A DNA stretch of 64,000 nucleotides from Aegilops tauschii subsp. strangulata (taxonomy: Eukaryota; Streptophyta; Magnoliopsida; Poales; Poaceae), in NCBI RefSeq assembly GCF_002575655.3, contig NC_053039.3, positions 378,115,633 through 378,179,632 on the forward strand, in the 5' to 3' direction. The position numbers and the translations under genes were made by a program. The notes under the pieces are model-generated. The model was not told where the DNA came from. It saw nothing but the letters and a program-made list of their open reading frames with translations, and made no database searches. Each line of letters begins with the position of its first letter. Positions within the stretch are counted from its first letter, which is position 1. Below are positions 55,035-64,000 of this stretch, piece after piece.

Positions 55035-56635
55035 TGAAAGCACAAGTGCTCCCTGGGTGATTTTGGTAATTAATGTCAACATATCTCTTGTTGGACTAAT
55101 GCTTTTCATCTAGTATGCTTCAGATACGTTCAACAATGGAGTGCCATGGACTAGAGGATGTGGAACTCCTTCTAGATGATAAGGACAAAGGATTGGCTCA
55201 AGCTCAAAGATCAGGACTCTACATTTTTCATTTTAGTGATCCAAGATCACATTGAGTCCAAAGGAAAGCTAATACTATTAAGAGGGGATGAGGTGTTGCT
55301 TAATGGCTTCCTTGCTCAAAGTGCTTAGTGATATGCTCCAAAGCCCTCAACCACTTTCTCACATCCACATATGTCCCAAAACCAAAAGTCAAACTCGGCC
55401 CCACCGAAACTTTCTATCCGGCGCCACCGAGTTCACTTGACATAGCCACTGCCAAAAACCCTAATCAATTCGGTCTCCCCGATGGGATCTCGGTCTCACC
55501 GAGATGGGCTTGCAAACTCTCTGTTGTCTATTGCATTAATTTCGGTCTCACCGAAATATGAAATCGGTACCACCGAGTTTGCTTAGCCAACTCTCTGTTG
55601 TGCTTATTACCTAAATCGGTCCCACCGAGTTTGTGTAATCGGTCCAACCGATATAAGGCTTTCCCCTAACCCTAGCATATCGGTCCCACCGAGTTGATCA
55701 TGTCGGTCCCACCGAAATGCCTAACGGTCACATTATGAACCAAATCGGTCCGACCAAGTTTTCTAATTCGGTTCCACCAAGTTTGGTGATTTGTGTGTAA
55801 CGGTTAGATTTTGTGTGGAGGCTACATATACCCCTCCACCCACTCTTCATTCGTGGAGAGAGCCATCAGAACATGCCTACACTTCCAACATACATTTTCT
55901 GAGAGAGAACCACCTACACTTGTGTTGAGGTCAAGATATTCCATTCCAACCACACAAATCTTGATCTCTAGCCTTCCCCAAGTTGCTTTCCACTCAAATC
56001 ATCTTTCCACCAAATCCAATCCTATGAGAGAGAGTTGGGTGTTGGGGAGACTATCATTTGAAGCACAAGAGCAAGGAGTTCATCATCAACACACCATCTA
56101 TTACCTCTTGGAGAGTGGTGTCTCCTAGATAGGTTAGGTGTCACTTGGGAGCCTCCGTCAAGATTGTGGAGTTGAACCAAGGAGTTTGTACGGGCAAGGA
56201 GATCGCCTACTTCGTGAAGATCTACCATAGTGAGGCAAGTCCTTCGTGGGCGATGGCCATGGTGGGATAGACAAGGTTGCTTCTTCGTGGACCCTTTGTG
56301 GGTGGAGCCCTTTGTGGACTTGCGCAACCGTTACCCTTCGTGGGTGGAAGTCTCCATCAACGTGGATGTACGATAGCACCACCTATCGGAACCACGCCAA
56401 AAATCTCCGTGTCTCCAATTGCGTTTGCACACTTCAATCCCATCCCCTTACATTCTTGCAACTTGCATGATTTACTTTCCGCTGCTCAGATACTCTTGTC
56501 ATGCTTGCTTGATATGTATTGTGAATGTTTGAACTTGTGCTAAAACTCCACTTCAACTTAAAGAATTTAAAAACTGCAACTTTTCTTGCTAAGAGTCTAT
56601 TCACCCCCTCTAGACACTTCTTCTCGATCCTTTCA
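55035..56635 (+). mobile_element. SIRE-like 5' LTR
   Basis: 1,601 bp, TGAAAGCACAAGTGC to GATCCTTTCA. Its first half is crowded with CGGTCnCACCGA motifs (about 12 between 55395 and 55785), just before a probable core promoter (ACATATACCCC near 55825). Confidence 0.9.
55395..55785. repeat. Cluster of CGGT-n3-5-ACCG imperfect palindromes
   Basis: About twelve copies with 10-60 bp between them, mostly reading TCGGTCCCACCGAGTT or a close variant. The cluster is repeated in the 3' LTR (about 60672-61062), and two more copies lie near 59325-59360. Confidence 0.8.
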
Positions 56636-56637
56636 AT

Positions 56638-56649
56638 TGGTATCAGAGC
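56638..56649 (+). other. SIRE-like primer-binding site (initiator tRNA-Met)
   Basis: TGGTATCAGAGC, exact consensus, two bases after the LTR. Confidence 0.85.
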
Positions 56650-56690
56650 TTTGGTCTCCATTGCTTTGCTTTAAACACCTTTAGAGGAAG

Positions 56691-57345
56691 ATGGATGACT
56701 CTACGTTGGGGAGTCTTAGACATAGAGTGCCTATACTTGATGGGGAGTTCTTTCATGAGTGGAAAAATGAGATGCTTGAGATTTTCAATGAATATCACTT
56801 GAACAAGTACATTACTAGTCCTTGCATTTCGCCTAGTGATCCCTTGCATCCCTCTCCCGATGAGGATCTTGACATGATTCACAATCTTAGAACTATCAAT
56901 CTTATCATTAGAGGATTGCCCAAAATTTGATTGCTAGCTTACCTAATCTTGATTGTGCCTACACTATATGGAAATTTCTTGAGGAACGATTCCCAAATTA
57001 TTCCTTGAAAAATCTAGACGAAATTCTTCATAAGTCTATTGCCTTGAGTAAGATGAGTACTAGTGATCCTAAGTTTGATGATTGTCTATTTGAGCTTCGT
57101 GATCTCATGCGTGCCAAAGGAGATGTTGGAATTATTAGCAATATCATTTCCGAAGTCATTAGAATTCATAGAGATGAACATTGTTACGGTCGTACTTCTA
57201 ATGAATTACCCTCTCTAGGAGTTGATCAATCACAAGACGATATAGAACATGGATACTATGATGAGGATGATGATAGTGACTATGATCTTGATGATGCTAT
57301 GAGACACTTTGGGCTTAATGCTAATCTTCGCGGCTACATGGCTGG
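56691..57345 (+). pseudogene. SIRE-like gag, broken
   Basis: ATG at 56691, N-terminal gag region (VPILDGEFFHEWKNEMLEI, INLIIRGLP), stopped by TGA at about 56928, then in another frame (IASLPNLDCAYTIWKFLEERF, LMRAKGDVGIISNIISEVI). It goes through an acidic stretch (DIEHGYYDEDDDSDYDLDD) straight to the protease-proximal region. There is no CCHC knuckle, which indicates an internal deletion. Confidence 0.8.
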
Positions 57346-58676
57346 AGGAAAGGAATGGGTCCTTGATAGTGGATGTACTGATCATATGATCAGAGACAAA
57401 GATATGTTTCGTGAGCTTGCTGAAAATGACGGCCCTCGAAAGATGTCACTTTCGGTGATAACTCAAAGGGTAAGGTGGTTGGCCTTGGGAAGGTGGCCAT
57501 CTCACATGACAGCTCCATACAAAATGTTATGCTCGTTGAATCGCATGGCTACAATTTACTTTCCGTATCTAGACTTGCTGAGTTTGGTTTCAACGTCCTA
57601 TTTACTGAAGTAGATTGCCAAGTGTTTCGTAGAGATAATCATAAAATTGTCTTTACCGGTATCCGTAGAGGTGATCTTTACATTGTTGATTTCACTAAAA
57701 AGGCTCAACCTAGAACTTGCCTAATTGCTAAATCCTCAAAAGGCTGGTTGTGGCATAGAAGGTTAGGTCATGTGGGCATGCGAAATCTTGATAAGCTTAT
57801 TAAGGGTGATCATATCCTTGGAGTAAAAGATGTTATATTTGACAAGGATAGACTTTGTAGTGCTTGTCAAGCAGGAAAACAAGTTGGAGGAAGCCACCCC
57901 GTGAAGAACATCATGACCACGAGAAGACCGATCGAGCTACTTCATACGGATCTGTTTGGTCCAAATGCCTACAAGAGTCTCGGTGGTAACTCATTTGGTC
58001 TAGTCATAGTTGATGATTTTTCAAGATTTACGTGGGTGTTCTTGATGATAAATCGCAGGTCCAAAAGACCTTCAAAAATTTCGCTAGGAAGGCCCAAAAC
58101 CAATTTGAAGTGAAGATCAAAAAGGTTCGGAGCGACAACGGAACAGAGTTCAAGAATGCAAATGTGGATACCTTTCTTGATGAAGAAGCAATTTCACACG
58201 AGCTCTAGGCTATGTACACGCCTCAACAAAATGGAGTTGTTGAGAGGAAGAACCGGACTCTTATTGAGATGGCAAGAACAATGCTTGATGAGTACAAGAC
58301 TCCAAAACACTTTTGGGCGGAAGCGGTTGAGACGGCTTGTCATGCAACAAATCGCTTGTATCTTCACAAGCTACTCAGCAAGACGGCATATGAGCTCCTC
58401 ACCGGTAACAAACCCCAAGTTGGATACTTTCGAGTATTTGGCTCAAAGTGTTACATTCTTGATAAGCATCGTCATTCTAAATTTGCTCCTAAATCTCATG
58501 AAGGTTTCCTACTTGGTTATGGCTCAAACTCTCACACTTACCGTGTCTACAACAGTTTCACCCGAAAGGTTGAAGAGACGGTAGATGTGAAGTTTGATGA
58601 ATCTAAATCTATGAGATTGCAACTCTCTCACATCTTGAGCAATCTCTACATCACCAAGTCTCTACAATACGGTGGT
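57346..58676 (+). pseudogene. SIRE-like protease remnant and integrase
   Basis: Protease Asp region VLDSGCTDHM near 57358. The frame breaks near 57450. From about 57475 the next frame carries LLSVSRLAEFGFNVLF, the zinc region LWHRRLGHVGMRNLDKL... CSACQAGK and the core (first Asp in LLHTDLFGPN). Another break lies near 58050-58210, with the second Asp segment (SDNGTEFKN) around 58130-58155 in a third frame. From 58212 come TPQQNGVVERKNRTLIEMAR, with the Glu, and HFWAEAVETACHATNR. The frame ends at TGA 58677. Three frames and one extra stop (58206) mean no active enzyme. Confidence 0.8.
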
Positions 58677-58679
58677 TGA

Positions 58680-60311
58680 TGACAAGGAAGCACGAAACCC
58701 TTCAACATATGCTTTGACAAATTATATGTATAAAATTCCATGATTGTCATTTTGGATACACAAGTGCTCTTCCTTGCAAAACTAACCCATGTAGGTAGAT
58801 GAACTCCAATTCCAAGTGGTGCTCCCAACTTTTGATGAGCTACATCAACCTTGGGCATCCCACACAAGTTCAACTACATGATCAAGATCAACACCACCAC
58901 CCAAGGTATGTTATTCCATCTTAGAGAAGCTTTACTCCAAGTCATGGGTCAAAGCAACTCAACAAGATGTGAATACATCAAGATGCTTAAACGAAAAATG
59001 GTAACCCCATTTTGAGCATAAACGATGAGTATGGCCTATGATCAAGTGATCTCACTTGACTCCTAAGTCAGTATACTCTAACATAGGTGACTTCGTCGCC
59101 GACCAATTCTAGATGAAGTTCTCTTGTGTTTCTCTGTGCGCTTGCATTTGTCTCATGCATATTTGTTTCCCCTTTCAAAAAAAACTTCATCTAGACTTCC
59201 TTTCTTTTCTTTGTTCTGCATTCCCTGCATCCAATTCCTTGCAAATCTTTGTGAGATCTTATTTGCCTAGTGAGCTGAGGTGACAAGTGTTTTCTCTGTG
59301 ATGAACTTGGTTACACCAAATCCTTTCGGTGCAACCGAAGCACACAACTTGGTGCCACCGATTTCACTGCAGAAAAGACAACTTGCCACTTGATCCTGCA
59401 TTCTTTTTGCTCCAGCTCCACTCAATGATTCTTGTCCTCTACTAGCATCACATTTTATATGCTGCTTTGCTGTGTGACTCAAGGACCGAACCTATTTTGA
59501 CTCAAACTCCAGAGGATCCCTTCTTGGAAATTGATGTCAAAGGGGGAGAGAGAGTTCACATCAAAGCTTAATCCTTCAAAAGGGGAGAGAATGCTTCAAA
59601 CAGGGGGAGAGAAGATATCCCAGATGCTTGGTGTTCAAGAGGAGAGAAGTCCCATGTCTGTAGAGGGGAAAGACATCTTCATGTTGTTTGTGTGTTTTCT
59701 TTGCTCTGATTTTCTGTTATGTTCCCTATCTTCTCCCAGTATCCCATACAAGATTCAGGGGGAGTAAGACATCTAAGGGAAGAAAATCTTCGAATTCATT
59801 GCATAGCTTTACCTTTTGGGGACATGTCTATATCTAATAGAGTACCCAATGCTCACACTCTACATGTCATCCCAATCTTGGTACTCTTGTGGTTCCTTTT
59901 GTTTGCTCTGGCTAGTAGATGTATCTGTGTTATCTAACCTTGTTTACTCAGGTTCATCCCTTTCTAAGCCAACTCAAGACTACAAGGTAAGTACATGCAT
60001 CACACTCATGTGCATGAGGATTTCTTGCTGATGTACATACTGTTTGCAAGAAGGACTCATGAGCATGAAGGTACATTTCCTATATTCACATCTTTTGCTC
60101 TGATGCATATAGCCAAGATACATGTAACACATTGCTTACTCTATCATGCTTATGCATTCAGATGCTCTTATATTCCATATTTACATGATTGCATACATAT
60201 AGGAGGAGCCTATGCATGTTACATGTCTTTCCAAAGCTTTACTTGTTATTCTCTATATCTTTATCTAAAGCTTTGATGTATGTTGTCATCAATTACCAAA
60301 AAGGGGGAGAT
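58680..60311 (+). mobile_element. SIRE-like element, non-coding 3' interior
   Basis: About 1.6 kb without RT, RNase H or any other domain I recognise, although RT should follow integrase in a Copia element. It has purine-rich AAGGGGGAGAGA blocks near 59540-59610 and the polypurine tract AAAAAGGGGGAGA at 60298-60310. Confidence 0.75.
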
Positions 60312-61917
60312 TGAAAGCACAAGTGCTCCCTGGGTGATTTTGGTAATTAATGTCAACATATCTCTTGTTGGACTAATGCTTTTCATCTAGTATGCTTCAG
60401 ATAAGTTCAACATTGGAGTGGCATGGACTAGAGGATGTGGAACTCCTTCTAGATGATAAGGACAAAGGATTGCCTCAAGCTCAAAGATTAGGACTCTACA
60501 TTTTTCATTTTAGTGATCCAAGATCACATTGAGTCCATAGGAAAGCTAATACTATTAAGAGGGGATGAGGTGTTGCTTAATGGCTTCCTTGCTCAAAGTG
60601 CTTAGTGATATGCTCCAAAGCCCTCAACCACTTTCTCACATCCACATATGTCCCAAAACCGAAAGTCAAACTCAGCCCCACCGAAACTTTCTATCCGGCG
60701 ACACCGAGTTCACTTGACATAGCCATTGCCAAAAACCCTAATCAATTCGGTCTCACTGATGGGATCTCGGTCTCACCGAGATGGGCTTGCAAACTCTCTG
60801 TTGTCTATTGCATTAATTTCGGTCTCACCGAAATATGAAATCAGTACCACCGAGTTTGCTTAGCCAACTCTCTGTTATGCTTATTACCCAAATCGGTCCC
60901 ACCAAGTTTGTGAAATCAGTCCAACCGAGATAAGGCTTTCCCCTTACCCTAGCACATCGGTCCCACCGAGTTGATCACGTCGGTCCCACCGAAATGCCTA
61001 ACGGTCACATTATGAACCAAATCGGTCCGACCGAGTTTTCTAATTCGGTTCCACCGAGTTTGGTGATTTGTGTGTAACGGTTAGATTTTGTGTGGAGGCT
61101 ACATATACCCCTCCACCCACTCTTCATTCGTGGAGAGAGCCATCAGAACATGCCTACACTTCTAACATACATTTTCTGAGAGAGAACCACCTACACTTGT
61201 GTTGAGGTCAAGATATTCCATTCCAACCACATAAATCTTGATCTCTAACCTTCCCCAAGTTGCTTTCCACTCAAATCATCTTTCCACCAAATCCAATCCT
61301 ATGAGAGAGAGTTGAGTGTTGGGGAGACTATCATTTGAAGCACAAGAGCAAGGAGTTCATCATCAACACACCATCTATTACCTCTTGGAGAGTGGTGTCT
61401 CCTAGATTGGTTAGGTGTCACTTGGGAGCCTCCGTCAAGATTGTGGAGTTGAACCAAGGAGTTTGTACGGGCAAGGAGATCGCCTACTTCGTGAAGATCT
61501 ACCCTAGTGAGGCAAGTCCTTCGTGGGCGATGGCCATGGTGGGATATACAAGGTTGCTTCTTCGTGGACCCTTTGTGGGTGGTGCCCTCCGTGGACTTGC
61601 ACAACCATTACCCTTCGTGGGTGGAAGTCTCCATCAACGTGGATGTACGATAGCACCACCTATCGGAACCACGCTAAAAATCTTCGTGTCTCCAATTGCG
61701 TTTGCACACTTCAATCCCATCCCCTTACATTCTTGCAACTTGCACGATTTACTTTCCGCTGCTCATATACTCTTGTCATGCTTGCTTGATATGTATTGTG
61801 AATGTTTGAACTTGTTCTAAAACTCCACTTCAAATTAAAGAATTTAAAAACTGCAACTTTTCTTGCTAAGAGTCTATTCACCCCCCCCCCTCTAGACACT
61901 TCTTCTCGATCCTTTCA
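60312..61917 (+). mobile_element. SIRE-like 3' LTR
   Basis: 1,606 bp, collinear with the 5' LTR. It has a longer C run near 61881-61890 (ten C against six in the 5' copy). Confidence 0.9.
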
Positions 61918-62809
61918 TTTATGCAATGCACCTGCTAATTTTCAAAGATGTATGACTGCTATATTCTCTGACATTTGTGAAAAGATTGTTGAGGTTTTTA
62001 TGGATGATTTTTCCGTTTACGGAACTTCTTTTGATGATTGCTTAAGCAACCTTGATCGAGTTTTGCAGAGATGTGAGCAAACTAATCTCGTCTTGAATTG
62101 AGAGAAGTGCCACTTTATGGTTAATGAAGGTATTGTCTTGGGACGTAAAATTTCTGAACGAGGTATTGAAGTGGATAAAGCTAAGGTTGATGCGATTGAG
62201 AGAATGCCATGTCCCAAAGATATCAAAGGTATTCATAGTTTCCTAGGTCATGCTGGTTTCTATAGGAGGTTTATTAATGACTTCTCTAAAATTTCTAGGC
62301 CTCTTACAAATCTTTTACAAAAGGATGTTCCATTTGTTTTTGATGATGATTGTGTAGAAGCCTTTGAAGCACTTAAGAAAGCCTTGATTTCTGCACCTAT
62401 TGTTCAACCACCTGATTGGAACTTGCCTTTTGAAATTATGTGTGATGCTAGTGATTATGTTGTTGGTGGTGTTCTAGGACAAAGAGTCGATAAGAAATTA
62501 TATGTTATTCATTATGCTAGTAAAACTCTAGACAGTGCCCAACGCAATTATGCTACTACTAAAAAAGAATTCTTAGCAGTGGTGTTTGCTTGTGATAAAT
62601 TTAGATCTTACATTGTTGATTCTAAACTGACTGTTCACACCGATCATGCTACTATAAAATATCTTATGGAAAAGAAAGATGCTAAACCTAGACTCATTAG
62701 GTGGGTTCTTTTGCTACAAGAACTTGATTTACATATCACTGATAGAAAAGGAGCTGAGAACCCCGTAGCTAATAACTTGTCTAGGTTAAAAAATATTCTT
62801 GATGACCCA
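61918..62809 (+). pseudogene. E2 reverse transcriptase 3' part and RNase H
   Basis: Resumes in the RT palm right after the Copia insertion: CNAPANFQRCM, then the catalytic FMDDFSVYG near 61995-62025, then a TGA at about 62099 and the thumb/connection ([22 protein letters not shown]). RNase H follows: [14 protein letters not shown] (first Asp), [14 protein letters not shown] (Glu), [10 protein letters not shown] (Asp) and [11 protein letters not shown]. The last has Asn where Asp is usual. The frame is cut at 62809 by the next LTR before any integrase. Confidence 0.85.
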
Positions 62810-64000
62810 TGATACGTCTCCAACATATCTATAATTTATGAAGTATTCATGCCATGTTTACAACAATTTTATATGGTTTTGGTATGATTTGCGTGGAACT
62901 AATCCGGACTGACGTTGTTTTCAGCAGAACTACCGTGGTGTTGTTTTTTGTGTAGAAATGAAAGTTCTCCAAATGAGCTGAAACTTTTTGACGATTTTTA
63001 TTGAACAAAACAGACCCCGAAGCTTCGTGGAAGGACCAAAAGGTGAAGGAGTAGGGCACAAGACACCGGGGGGCGCCTGGGCCCTTGTCCGTGCCCCGGT
63101 GGGTTGTGCTCACCTCAAGGCCCATCTTAGCATGAAACCGACGCCCAAAAATCCTATAAATAGAGAAACCATCAAAAATAGCCCTAGATCAGAAGTTCCG
63201 CCGCCACAAGGCTCTGTAGCCACGAGAAACCAATCTAAACCCCGTTCCGGCACCCAGCCGGAGGGGGAGATCATCACCGGTGGCCATCTTCATCATCCCG
63301 GCGGCCACCACGATGAGGAGGGAGTAGTCCACCCTCGAGGCTGAGGGTTTGTACCAGTAGCTATGTGTTTAATCTCTCTCTCTTGTGTTCCTGAGATGTC
63401 ATGATCTTGATGTATCGTGGGCTTTGTTAACATAGTCGAATCATATGGTGTTTTCCCCCCTCTATCTTGTTGTGATGAATTGAGTTTTCCCTTTGAGATT
63501 TCATTGTTATCGGATTGAATACTTTTATGGATTTGAGAACACTTGATATATGTCTTGCAATTGAATACTCGTGGTGACAATGGGGTGTCGTATTGACTCA
63601 CTAGATATATGTTTTGGCACTCAACTCGCGGATTCCCGAGGTGACATTGGGGTAATCTATGCATAAGGGTTGATGCACGTTCTTGTCTTTGTTTCTCCGG
63701 TAGGAATCTTGGGGCGCTCTTTGAAGTTCTTTGTGTTGGATTGAGTATTATGAATATGTTGCTTTGGTGTTATTTTAGTACGAACTCTAGGATAGATCGA
63801 ACGGAAAGAATAGCTTTGTGTTATTTTAGTACGAACTCTTCAATAGATCGAACGGAAAGAATAGCTTTGAGGTGGTTTCGTACCCTACAAACAATTTATT
63901 CTTATTTTCTCCGCTAGATAGGAACTTTGGAGTGATTCTTCATCGCACTTTGAGGGATGGTTATATGATCCAATTATATTAGCATTGTTGAGAGGTTGCA
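62810..64000 (+). mobile_element. Athila-like LTR, beginning only (continues past window)
   Basis: Starts TGATACGTCTCCAACAT immediately after E2 coding; the preceding ACCCA is the candidate left target duplication. The first 200 bp match the LTR at 48574. CTATAAATAG near 63154 is a probable TATA box. Includes a 51-52 bp tandem duplication at 63761-63863. Confidence 0.8.
63761..63863 (+). repeat. Two-copy tandem duplication, 51-52 bp unit
   Basis: GCTTTG(G)TGTTATTTTAGTACGAACTCT... ATAGATCGAACGGAAAG repeated, with differences only in a short block after ACTCT and one base near the start. Confidence 0.9.

Larger units (their letters stand above)
55035..61917 (+). mobile_element. SIRE/Maximus-like Copia element lacking RT and RNase H
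   Basis: LTRs 55035-56635 and 60312-61917, perfect target duplication TTTAT (55030-55034 and 61918-61922), initiator tRNA-Met primer site. The interior (about 3.7 kb) has gag and integrase but no reverse transcriptase or RNase H. The LTRs differ at scattered sites (roughly 2 percent by eye). Removing it rejoins the E2 RT exactly. Confidence 0.9.
50972..62809 (+). mobile_element. Athila-like element E2 (5' LTR to RNase H), split by a Copia element
   Basis: 5' LTR, tRNA-Asp primer site, gag, protease, RT and RNase H in Gypsy order. RT is interrupted at 55035-61917 by a SIRE-like Copia element. The far end is cut at 62809 by another LTR. Athila lineage is judged from the RT (FMDDFSVYG) and gag. 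Confidence 0.85.

Noticed and set aside
1..64000. CRISPR array, tRNA or rRNA genes, bacterial defence or toxin-antitoxin operon
   Set aside because: Tandem repeats here lack unique spacers of constant length, no tRNA cloverleaf or rRNA core was noticed, and all coding evidence is plant retroelement or plant gene.

Overview
The window is plant nuclear DNA from a grass of the wheat and barley tribe (Triticeae). The evidence is an Angela/BARE-1/WIS-type Copia element with 1,720 bp LTRs, several Athila-like Gypsy elements with a tRNA-Asp-type primer site, long Del/Tekay-like LTRs starting TGTGACACCC or TGTCACACCC, a CACTA end, and Stowaway and Harbinger-type MITEs. Almost everything is nested transposable elements. 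Family names are from recognition only; no database was searched. I support one candidate host gene (28735-29277) and one unusual gene carried inside a retrotransposon: an antisense ORF with a B3-like DNA-binding domain and its own TATA box (22660-23331, minus strand).

Left part (1-27000): an Athila-like LTR cut by the window edge (1-1077), then decayed sequence with two degenerate repeat arrays. This leads to a polypurine tract and a 3.7 kb Gypsy 3' LTR (3780-5073 plus 24554-26993). That LTR was split by a 19.5 kb Tat-lineage Gypsy composite (5074-24553, target duplication CTCCT) with the layout LTR - internal A - LTR - internal B - LTR. Copy A is full of stops. Copy B is better preserved but its reverse transcriptase is split by a 4.84 kb solo LTR (14260-19097, target duplication ACCAC). 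Only B keeps the antisense B3-like ORF between integrase and the 3' LTR.

Middle (27000-32700): gene-like territory with a Stowaway MITE containing a Harbinger-type MITE, the candidate single-exon gene with a TATA box, two copies of another MITE family, and GC-rich sequence that is probably transposon-derived.

Right part (32704-64000): a gag-only, Athila-like element (32704-46438) whose 3' LTR was hit by a young Angela copy (36771-45343, target duplication GGTTC). It sits next to the right end of a CACTA element (46439-48126). Then come the tails of two Athila-like elements (48127-50971), a third Athila-like element (50972-62809) whose reverse transcriptase was split by a SIRE/Maximus-like Copia element (55035-61917, target duplication TTTAT), and the beginning of a further LTR (62810-64000).

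By nesting, the Tat composite is younger than the 3.7 kb LTR and older than the solo LTR. The gag-only element is older than Angela, and the third Athila-like element is older than the SIRE-like one. I see no tRNA, rRNA, CRISPR array or prokaryotic-type operon.
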